Positions 1 through 8,968 of a stretch of DNA of 64,000 nt are shown here, one piece after another. Within the stretch, counting starts at the first letter, position 1, and each line of letters starts with the position of its first letter. Source of the stretch: Photobacterium toruni (GTDB lineage: Bacteria > Pseudomonadota > Gammaproteobacteria > Enterobacterales > Vibrionaceae); NCBI RefSeq assembly GCF_024529955.1, contig NZ_AP024854.1:1612001-1676000 (forward strand). The letters are read 5' to 3'. Position numbers and translations under genes: made by a program. The notes beneath the pieces are model-generated. The model was given only the letters and a program-made list of their open reading frames with translations. It was not told where the DNA came from and did not search any database.

Positions 1-610
1 TGCTCTCACGATGTAAACCCACAACTTTATTACCAATACTGGCAAACATACGTTTCACTTGATGAAATTTACCTTCAGTGATTGTTAATAGTACCTGTTT
101 CTCATCGACAATAGTTAATATTGCAGGAGCAGTCAGCTGCGGTTCACCTTGTAAGTTAATGCCTTGCAAAAATAACTGTTTAGCGCTTGCATCAATAGGC
201 TGACGAAGTTGAACTCGATACACTTTCGGACATAATTTATTAGGAGAAGTAATATTAAATGACCATCGACCATCATCTGTGATCAGCACTAACCCTGTTG
301 TATCTGCATCGAGTCGCCCAACGATATGCAACTCTTGTGGACGTTCTATATCAATATAATTGAACAGTGACGGATAAACCTCGTCAATATTAGAACAAAT
401 AGTCTGGGCAGGTTTATGCATTAATAGATAACGAAATGGACGAGGATAAAGGCGTTCACCACTCAGTGCCACATTATTATTTTCGTGAACTTGAGCTGCA
501 ATATCAGTGATCACATTATTATTGACCTTAACATCACCGTCTTCAATATGGATAATAGCTTGTGCTTTCGTTAATGCTGTACTTTTACAAATAAACTTAT
601 CAAGACGCAT
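1..610 (-). CDS. rsuA: 16S rRNA pseudouridine synthase RsuA (3' end cut by the window edge)
   Basis: Reading the minus strand from an ATG at 608-610 gives a protein that opens with MRLDKFICKS, the usual start of the S4 RNA-binding domain of RsuA enzymes. It continues into the catalytic domain, where GRLDADTTGLVL carries the catalytic Asp, followed by the late motifs TEGKFHQVKRMFA and GLHRE. The enzyme converts U516 of 16S rRNA to pseudouridine during small-subunit assembly. About 203 codons are present; the family is about 230, so only a short C-terminal piece is lost off the left edge. An in-frame ATG at 691 would add a poorly conserved extension, so 610 is preferred. RluB/RluE paralogues are close relatives, but the TDDGRWSFNITSP stretch fits RsuA. 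Confidence 0.88.
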   Translation of the reverse strand, partial: MRLDKFICKSTALTKAQAIIHIEDGDVKVNNNVITDIAAQVHENNNVALSGERLYPRPFRYLLMHKPAQTICSNIDEVYPSLFNYIDIERPQELHIVGRLDADTTGLVLITDDGRWSFNITSPNKLCPKVYRVQLRQPIDASAKQLFLQGINLQGEPQLTAPAILTIVDEKQVLLTITEGKFHQVKRMFASIGNKVVGLHRES

Positions 611-909
611 AAAAACATCGCTATTTATAAAGCGATTATTATCCTTGTCCGTCAGTAATAAGCAACCACTAGGCTTATATTTATAAGCCATCAACTTATA
701 ACACTTACCCTAGCATCATCAATAAACGCTTTTATCTACCAATTAACCTCACAAATAGTAGTTATCTCAACGACCAATATTTGACACTAACTCATATCCT
801 AAAAAGGAATTAAACGAGATCTGTCTCAATAATTTTATTAATTTGCTAAATATTGTTTGTCGCCGTTATAAAGCTAGGCTAATATCGCGCAACTTTGGTA
901 ATAGTACGA

Positions 910-939
910 TTACCATAACCAAGATAATCTCTTTATAAT
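910..939 (+). promoter_or_regulatory. Likely sigma70 promoter for the methyltransferase gene
   Basis: A perfect -10 TATAAT (934-939) lies 18 bp after a -35-like TTACCA (910-915). The start codon follows at 953 with an AGG ribosome site just before it. The rest of 611-909, between the divergent rsuA and this gene, is AT-rich and shows nothing else I can name. Confidence 0.5.
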
Positions 940-952
940 CATTAGGTTAACA

Positions 953-1726
953 ATGTCTTATAACGCTTTATACACTGATTTGTCTGGCTACTATGATTTA
1001 ATGTGTGCTGATATCGATTACCAAGAACAAAGTAATTGTATCCGTAGGCTCCACCAGCTATTTGGCAATCAAGGAACACGTTATCTTGATCTTGCTTGTG
1101 GTACTGGTCCTCATGTTGAACATTTTATTGGTTATGGTTATCAAGCAAGTGGCTTAGATATTAATCAGCCAATGCTAAATATTGCTCAGCAACGCTGCCC
1201 ACAAGCAACATTTGTTCAGCACGATATGTGTAATTTTACTGTTGATGCACCATTAGATTTAATTACTTGTTTCTTATATTCACTGCATTACAACGCTAAT
1301 ATTGAAAAACTGATGCAATGTATTGAAAGTGCATATAATGCTTTAAGTGAAGATGGTGTTTTTTGTTTCAATGCCGTTGATAAAGATAAAATCGATAACA
1401 GCTCTTTTGTGCGCCACACAACTGAATTTGAAGACAGTCACTTTATGTTTCAATCAGGCTGGAATTACTGTGGCGAGGGTGAACATCAACAATTACAACT
1501 TCATATTGAAAAAACATCTGACAATGTAACGCAATCTTGGCGTGATAATCATCCAATGGTGGCAATCAACTTTGTTCAATTACAGCAGTTATTAGCACCG
1601 TTTTTTGATGTCACGATGTTTGAACATAGCTACGATAAGATAGTACCTTGGAATGGCTGTTCTGGTAATGCTATTTTTGTGTGTGTTAAAAAAGAAAATA
1701 CGATTATCAATCAAAAAGCTGCATAA
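953..1726 (+). CDS. Class I SAM-dependent methyltransferase
   Basis: A 257-residue soluble protein with a Rossmann-type methyltransferase core. Motif I is LDLACGTGPH (about residues 46-55), which binds S-adenosylmethionine, followed by the acidic loop GLDINQPML and a motif near ITCFLYSLHY (about 106-115). The substrate cannot be read from the sequence; proteins of this Methyltransf_25-like type act on small molecules or RNA. It stands alone between rsuA and hpf, with its own promoter-like sequence at 910-939 and AGG as ribosome site. The hairpin after its stop mainly serves the convergent hpf gene because the T-run is on the other strand. Confidence 0.8.
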   Translation: MSYNALYTDLSGYYDLMCADIDYQEQSNCIRRLHQLFGNQGTRYLDLACGTGPHVEHFIGYGYQASGLDINQPMLNIAQQRCPQATFVQHDMCNFTVDAPLDLITCFLYSLHYNANIEKLMQCIESAYNALSEDGVFCFNAVDKDKIDNSSFVRHTTEFEDSHFMFQSGWNYCGEGEHQQLQLHIEKTSDNVTQSWRDNHPMVAINFVQLQQLLAPFFDVTMFEHSYDKIVPWNGCSGNAIFVCVKKENTIINQKAA

Positions 1727-1759
1727 AAAAAAGCCTTGATCAACATCTTGATCAAGGCT
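1725..1759 (-). terminator. Intrinsic terminator of hpf
   Basis: Twelve-base arms (1732-1743 and 1748-1759) enclose a 4-base loop. On the minus strand the stem is followed by eight T (1725-1732), so it ends transcription of the ribosome factor gene; on the plus strand the T-run is weak. Confidence 0.85.
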
Positions 1760-1826
1760 CCATTTGCTTAACTTATAATAGTACTATAATACAGTGCTTT
1801 TATAACACGGTACGTTCAAGCCATTA

Positions 1827-2216
1827 TTATTTTTCGTTTTCAGCAATTACTGCGTCAGCAGCAGCTTCTGCTGATGCTTCTTCTTCTTTCAGAAAACTTT
1901 CTTTATCACGTTCATTTAATTCAGAACGATGAGCCAATGGTTTTTCTTTTTTCTTAATAATTTGACGCTCTAAACGTGCAAATGCTGCATTTAGTGCATC
2001 GCTTAATTCTTTTTCATCAGCAGATGCTTCAATATCACCAACGCTAGTCTTAACCGCAATTTCGACAATAAATTGACGACCTGGTTCTAGCTTCATAAAT
2101 ACATTACGGCTATGAAAAGTTACTTGGAATTTATCAAATTTAGCAAACTCAGATTCAATATGAGCTTCCATGTAGTCAGGTAATTCAAAACCTTTAGCAG
2201 TTACTTTTAAAGTCAT
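1827..2216 (-). CDS. HPF/RaiA-family ribosome hibernation factor
   Basis: A small protein (129 residues) of the sigma-54 modulation/S30AE family, which binds the 30S decoding region and silences or stores ribosomes in stress and stationary phase. The N-terminal 95 residues carry the beta-alpha fold: MTLKVTAKGFEL, then FAKFDKF, VEIAVKTSVGDIEASAD and the helix LNAAFARLERQIIKKK. The last 30 or so residues are an acidic, Ala/Glu-rich tail longer than E. coli RaiA (113 aa). The start is the ATG at 2216: GGTGG lies 6 bases before it, whereas reading four codons further up requires a non-standard start. A CRP-like site at 2289-2304 lies upstream; E. coli raiA is CRP-controlled. Whether it is RaiA or short HPF is unclear. 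Confidence 0.85.
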   Translation of the reverse strand: MTLKVTAKGFELPDYMEAHIESEFAKFDKFQVTFHSRNVFMKLEPGRQFIVEIAVKTSVGDIEASADEKELSDALNAAFARLERQIIKKKEKPLAHRSELNERDKESFLKEEEASAEAAADAVIAENEK

Positions 2217-2288
2217 TTTTTCCACCAATAATTTATTAAGTTATTTATTGTTTGTGCTATTAAGATGAACCGAAATTAAAAAACAAAA

Positions 2289-2304
2289 CGTGACAAAGAT
2301 CACA
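2289..2304 (-). promoter_or_regulatory. CRP-like binding site upstream of hpf
   Basis: CGTGA-N6-TCACA matches the CRP consensus TGTGA-N6-TCACA at nine of ten positions. It lies 73 bp upstream of the hpf start codon and about 390 bp from the divergent decarboxylase gene, so hpf is the more likely target. The site was found by eye only. Confidence 0.5.
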
Positions 2305-2689
2305 TTTTAAAATCATCGTAATTAACACTGCCTCTAATAATATTCATAAAATCAATTATAAAGGTCACAAATTAGATCAAAAAATACACAATAATAATAT
2401 TTAAAGTTCATAAAAAACACTGTTTAAGTCATTCTTAATAAAATTTCCCATTTATAAAAAATAAATTAGACCAAAATGATTAATTTAGTCTATGTTTTAT
2501 CTCACTACTGTTTAAGCGTTACTGAATTACCTATTTATTATAATTGATTGTTTAAATATGAGTTTTAAACTTTAGGTTTTAGATAATGACTTAAATAACT
2601 AGTGTCGTTAATGTAAATGCATCATATATATTAATGTGATGTTCATGCTTTAGCGTTTTTAAATTTAAATTATCATTTGGTATAAAATT
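2305..2689. other. AT-rich divergent intergenic region
   Basis: This stretch holds no convincing gene. It is very rich in A and T runs and must contain the promoter of the decarboxylase gene at 2690. I cannot choose one promoter with confidence among the many TATAAT-like strings. No hairpin with a T-run is evident. Confidence 0.5.
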
Positions 2690-4051
2690 ATGAATCAAAC
2701 ATATCCTCTAATAAAAGGCAATTGGCTTCCTAAAAACAAAGCTCATGTTGCAGCTTGGATTAAAGATTTAAAAACACGTACGCATTTAACGTCTAATTCA
2801 ATCGCCCAACCGATTGTAGATTTTAAAGAGTTAGTAGAAAGTGATCCGACACTATTACGTCTTTCACAAGATATGTTTAGTGAGGCAAAAAGCCATAAAG
2901 AGTTAACACCTTTAGAAACACCTGAGGTAAATGACTTTGATGAGTTTTTGATTTTACTGAATCATATTATGACTCAAGCACCAGAATGTACTGAGTTTTT
3001 AGATCCTAAAACAGGTGCACTTGAACCTTGTGGTTTAATTGGCTTCCCTATTAATGCTCTACTTGATTGGCCAATGGCAACAGATTCAGGTTATACATTT
3101 TTTGCTAACGAACTTGTTAACCAACAATTTAAGAAAATTCTGACTTACTGGAGCCTATACCTTTCATCTCCAGCATCACGTTCAGTTTTAATTGAAAACC
3201 ATCCAGACCGCACACCAAAAGTATTTGGTTGGTTAAGTGATAATGCGCAAAAAGAAATGGTGACTGTTGCTTGTCAAGCAGAAGCAAGTGATTCTGAAAA
3301 TCACAATAAGCCTTTTGAGCATTTCTTTAACTGTGATCCAAGTGATCAGTACTATGGTTTTAAATCATGGGATGATTTCTTCACTCGTACATTTAAAGAA
3401 GGTGTAAGACCTATCGCAGAAGGCGATGATGTTATTGCTAACGCATGTGAATCAGCACCTTTGCAAGTCGTTACTAATGTCGCTAAATCTTCAAATTTCT
3501 GGCTTAAAGGTCAACCTTACTCACTAGAAAATATGATGGACTTTGATCCTCTAGCAGAGCAATTTGTTGGTGGTACTGTTTATCAAGCTTTCCTTAGTGC
3601 ATTAAGCTACCACCGCTGGAACAGCCCAGTTAGTGGTACCATTAAAAAGACTTACATGGTTAACGGTTCATACTACTTAGGTAATCGTTATCAAGGCTTT
3701 AGCAATCCTGATGGTGCTGATGACAGTGCACCAAATAACTCACAGCCATTCTTAACTGCTGTTGCAACACGTGCGGTTATCTTTATTGAATCAGATAACC
3801 CTAAAATTGGCTTAATGTGCTTTATTGCTATTGGTATGGCTGAAGTGTCTTCTTGTGCGGTTACGGTTGAAGAAGGTCAACATATTAATAAAGGTGATGA
3901 GCTAGGTATGTTCCACTTTGGTGGTTCTACACATTGCTTAATCTTCAAACCAGACGTAGAACTTGAGTTTGATTTCCATAATACAACACCAGGTCTTGAT
4001 GCAACGAACATTCCTGTATGCTCTCGCATTGCAACAATCAAGAATAAATAA
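2690..4051 (+). CDS. Pyruvoyl-dependent decarboxylase of the phosphatidylserine decarboxylase superfamily
   Basis: A 453-residue soluble protein. The C-terminal motif FGGSTHCLIF (Ser about 413) matches the self-cleavage site of phosphatidylserine decarboxylases, where the Ser becomes a pyruvoyl group; SALSYHRWNSPVSGTI (about 303-318) matches the conserved catalytic His region. It is longer than housekeeping Psd (about 290-320 residues) and has a large N-terminal domain (about 1-180) of the type called PSDC. That two-domain layout is shared with PsiD, a fungal L-tryptophan decarboxylase, so a free amino acid is a plausible substrate rather than a lipid. There is no signal peptide or membrane helix. 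It is a single gene with its own terminator at 4101-4126. Superfamily is firm; substrate is inference. Confidence 0.8.
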   Translation: MNQTYPLIKGNWLPKNKAHVAAWIKDLKTRTHLTSNSIAQPIVDFKELVESDPTLLRLSQDMFSEAKSHKELTPLETPEVNDFDEFLILLNHIMTQAPECTEFLDPKTGALEPCGLIGFPINALLDWPMATDSGYTFFANELVNQQFKKILTYWSLYLSSPASRSVLIENHPDRTPKVFGWLSDNAQKEMVTVACQAEASDSENHNKPFEHFFNCDPSDQYYGFKSWDDFFTRTFKEGVRPIAEGDDVIANACESAPLQVVTNVAKSSNFWLKGQPYSLENMMDFDPLAEQFVGGTVYQAFLSALSYHRWNSPVSGTIKKTYMVNGSYYLGNRYQGFSNPDGADDSAPNNSQPFLTAVATRAVIFIESDNPKIGLMCFIAIGMAEVSSCAVTVEEGQHINKGDELGMFHFGGSTHCLIFKPDVELEFDFHNTTPGLDATNIPVCSRIATIKNK

Positions 4052-4100
4052 TTGTTCAGTGTCTGTATTAATGAAAAAATAAGTTAAATTTAACAATAAA

Positions 4101-4126
4101 AGCAGCCTAATTTAGGCTGCTTTTTT
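4101..4126 (+). terminator. Intrinsic terminator after the decarboxylase gene
   Basis: Arms AGCAGCCT (4101-4108) and AGGCTGCT (4114-4121) with a 5-base loop, followed by a T-run on the plus strand. Confidence 0.85.
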
Positions 4127-4579
4127 ATGCCTGAATAAGTTCCAAACTGCATCTATTTTTATAAAAATCACTCCTTATTAAAACGACCTTCCCCTGCTTG
4201 GGCTACTCATATTGAGTGGATAATACGAGCAAGACCAATCATAATAAGCTTCTGTCCTAATCTATTTAATATTGAATGATCTTTTCATTATCTCCTACAG
4301 AAATGCAGGCAAAGGCAATACAGCAACTGTCGTTATTTACACCAGCCATAATGTTGATTCTTTTTATATTCACTTTAGAAATTTGTACTGCGGAAACTGC
4401 GGAAATAGAGCGTTTTTCGAAATAGCTTTTTATTGGGTATAATATATATTAAATGAGAAAACAACATCGCTATATCCTTTGTCATTAACAATAAAAAACT
4501 TAACATATATCAAGCAATATAATTAATAATGACAAAGGGAAAACATCTTTATTCTTTTTAGGGTTATAACAAAAGCTAT
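4127..4579. other. Intergenic region without a convincing gene
   Basis: An open frame of 49 codons from ATG 4276 to TAG 4423-4425 would encode a peptide with one hydrophobic stretch (AIMLILFIFTLEI). It has no ribosome site, so I do not call it a gene. Nothing else is recognisable, and the region could hold decayed coding DNA. Confidence 0.4.
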
Positions 4580-5101
4580 TTATACCGCAACCATATTACG
4601 GGTTTCCTTTACCCACTGATTAATTCGTTCACCAATAGCTTCTGTATCCGTATATTGGTGTCTATCTCCTTCCACTTCTATACAGCAAATATTATCCTTA
4701 CCGGCAACTTCAGCAGCAATTTCAGCATAAGAGCCAAAAGGATCATGCTTTTCTTGAATAATTAAGACTGGTTGTTCTTTTTCTTCAAGCGCAGATAATA
4801 GTTCTCGATCTGATTCTGAAAATAAACTCCACGCAACACCAATCAATACTAAGCGATCCCAAGTAATCGTACTTTGTGCTTTTAGGGTAATTAAACACCC
4901 AATAGATTTGGTGATCACAACATCGAAATGTCCAGATGGAAGATGACTTATTTCATTCTCAACACTAAAGGCTTGTTCGTGATCCCATGCGACAAACCGA
5001 TGCATATCAATCTTTTCTTGTCGCCATCGAGTTGCTGATATTATTTTCAATAACCATGATTCAGTAATTGGCATTTTTCCAGGTATTGCTAAAATCTTCA
5101 T
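4580..5101 (-). CDS. Small alpha/beta-hydrolase-like protein
   Basis: A 173-residue soluble protein. It opens with MKILAIPGKMP, has a nucleophile-elbow-like TKSIGCLI (Ser about 66), an acidic-residue strand PVLIIQEKHDPFG (about 111-123) and a late histidine in GDRHQYTD (about 146-153). These are in the right order for a Ser-Asp-His hydrolase, but the elbow lacks the usual GxSxG and the protein is short, so activity is uncertain. The substrate is unknown. It is the last core gene before the yaiI-derived repeats of the island and was probably the neighbour of yaiI before insertion. Confidence 0.6.
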   Translation of the reverse strand: MKILAIPGKMPITESWLLKIISATRWRQEKIDMHRFVAWDHEQAFSVENEISHLPSGHFDVVITKSIGCLITLKAQSTITWDRLVLIGVAWSLFSESDRELLSALEEKEQPVLIIQEKHDPFGSYAEIAAEVAGKDNICCIEVEGDRHQYTDTEAIGERINQWVKETRNMVAV

Positions 5102-5271
5102 AAATTATCCTTAGTTAGATTCATCATACAAAAATAATAATACCATAATAGCTCTATTTACCTATTAAAAGAGACACCTAAAAATACAATATTATTATTA
5201 TTTAAAGTAAAGAATTTATCTGTACCTCTTTTTCAAGCCCAGTTCGAAGATAACAGCATAATCACAATTAA

Positions 5272-5415
5272 AATAATCATTCATATTAGAAATAACGTTA
5301 GCAATTGGAATTAGCTAAGAAAGCATCAAGTTTATTAGCAAAATTTTGGCGGTCAGGTTGTGTTAATGCAGACGATCCACCGGTCTGAATTCCACTACTC
5401 CGCATGGTTTCCATA
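5272..5415 (-). repeat. yaiI 3'-end copy A (remnant attachment site with internal deletion)
   Basis: This segment matches 46461-46718 but lacks about 110 bases between the downstream block (ACGTTAGCAATTGG) and the coding block. Its coding part still reads in frame as [19 protein letters not shown] and so on, then ends early as FLANSNC because the deletion removed the true stop. The deletion joins two TTAGC-containing points, suggesting microhomology. Differences from the intact gene are scattered. Homology ends at 5415. Confidence 0.8.
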
Positions 5416-5700
5416 ATATAAAATAAACACCTGTACATACATACAGTTATTATTGTTTTTGCTAACTTCTTGTAATCGATAAGACATTGAATTTATTGAT
5501 AACAAAGTTAGAGTATTAGCAGCAATTTAATTATGAATAGTATCCTTAATAATAGATAACTATTCAAAAACTCATCAACCACAATCGCTCATGATAAAGT
5601 CATGATAGAGAAAAAACTCGATCAATTTTATAATTTATTTGAATAAACTATTTCGTCCTTTAATCACTAACCTTTAAACCCTAAATACCCATTTTTATTA
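5416..5700. other. Spacer between yaiI copies A and B
   Basis: About 285 bases of AT-rich DNA with no open frame worth calling. If copies A and B are both attachment remnants, this is what is left of an earlier element that decayed between them. Confidence 0.4.
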
Positions 5701-5945
5701 AATAATTATTTATATTAGCAAAACGTTAGCAATTGGAATTTAGCAAGAAAATAAGAATAAATGTGAATACAAATGAAGGGAGAAAAGAAGGTGAAATCAA
5801 GTTCACCTCTAAAGCTATAACCTATTGTATTTTATCGTTTTTAACCAAGAAAGCATCAAATTTATTGGCGAAATTTTGACGATCAGCTTGTGTTAATGCA
5901 GACGGTCCACCAGTCTGAACACCACTACTCTGCATGGTTTCCATA
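5701..5945 (-). repeat. yaiI 3'-end copy B (probable attL of the island)
   Basis: It aligns over its whole length with 46461-46718, apart from a 13-base extra block in the right copy near 46480. It includes the last 40 codons of yaiI with an intact stop (ending VKNDKIQ) and about 130 bases beyond. By eye the coding part has roughly 15 mismatches in 116 bases, changing only five residues. Homology stops at 5945, the same point in the gene as in copies A and C. The 130 bases from here to the lyase gene stop contain nothing recognisable. Confidence 0.8.
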
Positions 5946-6074
5946 TTAACAAAGGCCGCCTAAGCGACCTCTTAAATGGTAAGAATTTAACGTAATAAAG
6001 CTTTAAACAACCTGAAAAATAATTCTTTATCTTATCAGTGCTTACTTCCCATACGCTCAATAAAGATTAGATAT

Positions 6075-8606
6075 TTATTGCTTATTTTTACGTATAAATA
6101 CGCCCATAAATAAACCACATAAACTTATCCATCCCATAGTACCACCGCCTAAATTATCTTGATTTACCGTCAGTTTTTTATCTGATAAGAATTCAACTTT
6201 AAAATCATAACTCCTTCCTTTAAGATCTTGAACATCAACTATTAATTCATTCTTATTACTCAGTTGTAAACGTTGTTCAGGATCAAAAATTATCTTTGTC
6301 GGCTGATTAAACTCTAATTCTAATGTCGTTTGTGTTTGCAAAGGATCACTAATAGAAATATGTTCAATATTATCTTCTGTTTTTATCATTAACGCCATTT
6401 TGCTTAACACTGATATATTATCAGAAATAAAAACTTTTTTTTGCTCCCAAACATTAGCAGCAATTATTTTTTCATCTAGATTATTAATAATATGTGCAAT
6501 GTTATCTTGTCTTAAGATATTAATTGGATTTTTAATTGCATATGTTGAAATATGCTCAATGCCAGTATCAGGAAATATAACATACGCATAACTATTATTT
6601 TCTCTGGTTTGCTCAATTGAAGCAGTAATAAATCTAGATGATACCTCACTATTTGTAATACCAATATCTCTCCAGTTTCCACTTCTAGTTTGTTGAAGTA
6701 AATTCAATTTTGTTGGAGTAAAAAAAACATAACCAAGAGCTGAATCCACTTGTTTGGGATCATGTAATAATAAACTTTTTACAGTTACATTATTGTACCC
6801 TTTCCATACGTCACCATTAACAAAAACATCAGTTGTATCTGTATCTGTTATTTTCCTATTAACAACTGTTGTTGTCACTTTCGCACCAATCGTTGAATTA
6901 ATATTAGATCCAAGCATTACAATCCCTGAATCAAACATAAACCACGATTTTTTTGCGGTTAAGGTATCATCCCAATTTGAAAAATCCATCCCTGCGGCTC
7001 CTATATCTGCAAGTTTTACAGAGCCAACCCAGTCCATTTGAATATTACGTCCACCCTTAATTTTATTCCGCTGCCCCTGACACTCACCCATGATTTGATC
7101 ATCAACCGTAGTACCTTCTAAACGATAACTATCAACAACAGGCCAATAATTATGATAATGATCTAGTTGCTTAGTATAAATATATCCCATTCCATCACCA
7201 GTAAACCACCCCCTCCTATTTTCTTTATTCATACATTCAAAATTACCTAATCGATTAGAATGCATAGCTAAACTAAATACCCAATCATCAGTACGATAAA
7301 TAACTCTGTCCATCGCAGGAAATGGGAAAAAACCAGTTTGATTATCAGCGATAGAAATCGTAGAGTCTTGCATTAATTGCTGCGCTTTTTGATAATTATC
7401 TATTTGATTTGTTGAATCAAAAAAATCCAAATAAGTATCTTGACTAATTTGAGTCTTAATTAATTGCTTTAACGGATAGAGATATTGAGAAGGTGCGTAA
7501 TCTATATAGAAAATTAAAGAAGTTAATATATTATGGCCAACATTATGCCCTTGTTCTTTAGGTCGAGATATAGCACGACCATTTACAAATTCCATCATAG
7601 TTCCACGATAGAGGAAAGGGGCATAATTTTTAAATATAAGCGGATAAATATTTTGTAATTTATTGGTATTTATTTGCCAAGGTGTATTTAAGACTAAATT
7701 AATTTGAGCACCAAGCCCGTTTAACAGAACGTTACCATAGGTTCCATTATACGCAATATCATAATGTTGTAAAAAACTACCGTCTTGATAAAATCCATCA
7801 CGTTGATCAACATAATTTATCACAGAAGATAAAGCTGTTATCGCAGAAGATATTTCAGTGCTATTTTTAGCTAATATACCGCGTAATAAAACAACTTGCG
7901 TATTATCGGTGCGATTTCCTCCAGTTGATACGCGATAATTAGAATTACTAGATACATAAGAACCAGAACTAGCACCTAGATGTGTAGGTTCCGGTGTGAA
8001 ATATCGAGTAGTATCGATATAAGAGGTAATTAATTTTAGAGGAAGTTGATCGTAAAGTATAATCAATAAATTATTAATATCTTTGGGTATACCAAGCTCC
8101 CAATTCCACCAATTACCCCATTCTTTAGCACCAACTTTATAATAATTTTTATTTAGAAATTGTAATCCATCAATTATTGTTTCTAGTATCATGGGATTAT
8201 TCTGAAGTTTACCATCTCGAAGTTGATATGCTTTCGCCATAATAAACAAACGTTGAAAAGATATTCTTAATTTTTCGCCTAATACCTTTTTACCATCCTC
8301 AGTTTGATCATCTAACTTAATATCATTCCATAATGTATGCCGAGAAGGATCTATATTCATACTAGACCAATATTCTTGAGCTTTATTATTTGTAATAATC
8401 ACCATATTCTTAAGTTTTTTATCAAATAAAACATTTTGTTTACCTAAAAAACCTTCAGACCATTTAACCCTAAGAACATGATATTCATCATTAAAATCAA
8501 CAGGTTCAGCATAAACAAATGATGTAAAAAAAGAAATTAAAACAGATATTAAATATAATTTTCTCAAGCAGGATATCCTTTTTATTATGTTACATATAAA
8601 ATTCAA
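6075..8606 (-). CDS. Secreted polysaccharide lyase family 8 with GlyGly-CTERM tail
   Basis: An 843-residue exported enzyme. A basic and hydrophobic signal segment (about 8-33, ending YAEP) is followed by the PL8 alpha-toroid: WWNWELGIP (about 166-174), catalytic Asn231 in GGNRTDN, His281 in QHYDIAY, Tyr290 in NGTYG, and Arg344/Arg348 in NGRAISR. A beta-sandwich region follows. PL8 enzymes cleave hyaluronate, chondroitin, xanthan or related uronic polymers by beta-elimination; the exact substrate cannot be told. The extreme C-terminus (GGGTMGWISLCGLFMGVF, then RKNKQ) is a GlyGly-CTERM signal, which rhombosortase processes for surface release in Vibrionales. The gene lies alone inside the island and is very AT-rich, which suggests acquisition. 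Confidence 0.88.
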   Translation of the reverse strand: MNFICNIIKRISCLRKLYLISVLISFFTSFVYAEPVDFNDEYHVLRVKWSEGFLGKQNVLFDKKLKNMVIITNNKAQEYWSSMNIDPSRHTLWNDIKLDDQTEDGKKVLGEKLRISFQRLFIMAKAYQLRDGKLQNNPMILETIIDGLQFLNKNYYKVGAKEWGNWWNWELGIPKDINNLLIILYDQLPLKLITSYIDTTRYFTPEPTHLGASSGSYVSSNSNYRVSTGGNRTDNTQVVLLRGILAKNSTEISSAITALSSVINYVDQRDGFYQDGSFLQHYDIAYNGTYGNVLLNGLGAQINLVLNTPWQINTNKLQNIYPLIFKNYAPFLYRGTMMEFVNGRAISRPKEQGHNVGHNILTSLIFYIDYAPSQYLYPLKQLIKTQISQDTYLDFFDSTNQIDNYQKAQQLMQDSTISIADNQTGFFPFPAMDRVIYRTDDWVFSLAMHSNRLGNFECMNKENRRGWFTGDGMGYIYTKQLDHYHNYWPVVDSYRLEGTTVDDQIMGECQGQRNKIKGGRNIQMDWVGSVKLADIGAAGMDFSNWDDTLTAKKSWFMFDSGIVMLGSNINSTIGAKVTTTVVNRKITDTDTTDVFVNGDVWKGYNNVTVKSLLLHDPKQVDSALGYVFFTPTKLNLLQQTRSGNWRDIGITNSEVSSRFITASIEQTRENNSYAYVIFPDTGIEHISTYAIKNPINILRQDNIAHIINNLDEKIIAANVWEQKKVFISDNISVLSKMALMIKTEDNIEHISISDPLQTQTTLELEFNQPTKIIFDPEQRLQLSNKNELIVDVQDLKGRSYDFKVEFLSDKKLTVNQDNLGGGTMGWISLCGLFMGVFIRKNKQ

Positions 8607-8968
8607 TTTTCTGACGGGTCATGACGCTTTTAAGTAACGCTAAAGTACACATCGGTTAAAGAATTAATTACAATCCGAACAATAAGCATCAAAACTTCAA
8701 CACAATACTTGTATGTTTAATAAAATCACGAGTGATTAGTTTCGCTTTTAAAAACATACTTATATGGAATATAATTTTACATAAAAGGTCGCACTTATAG
8801 CAACAAAATTCATATGTTCGTATGTTCGTATGTTCATATACTCCTAAATTATTAGTAGAAATAGCAAAAAATTGCCTAATTTTAAACCAACTTTAATAGT
8901 ATCATCTTCTGTGAACTGCGCTTGTGTTTAAACCAATCAGTAGGAACGACGGATAAAAGATAGGTTAT
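8607..8968. other. Intergenic region between divergent lyase and small membrane protein
   Basis: AT-rich DNA upstream of both genes, so it should hold their promoters, none of which stands out. The only clear structure is a run of three octamer repeats at 8814-8837. Confidence 0.4.
8814..8837. repeat. Three tandem 8-bp repeats (ATGTTCGT)
   Basis: Units at 8814-8821, 8822-8829 and 8830-8837; the last has one change (ATGTTCAT). They lie about 230 bp upstream of the lyase start and 130 bp upstream of the 88-residue protein. They could be a repeat that varies in copy number or a regulator site; nothing decides this. Confidence 0.75.

Noticed and set aside
2217..2228. Upstream extension of the hpf start by four codons
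   Set aside because: It needs a non-standard start and would cover the GGTGG ribosome site of the ATG at 2216.
4276..4425. Open frame of 49 codons with one hydrophobic stretch
   Set aside because: No ribosome-binding site and no supporting context; frames of this size are expected by chance.
6754..7041. Plus-strand frame of 95 codons within the lyase gene
   Set aside because: It is a shadow of the PL8 coding sequence, which has clear catalytic motifs on the minus strand.
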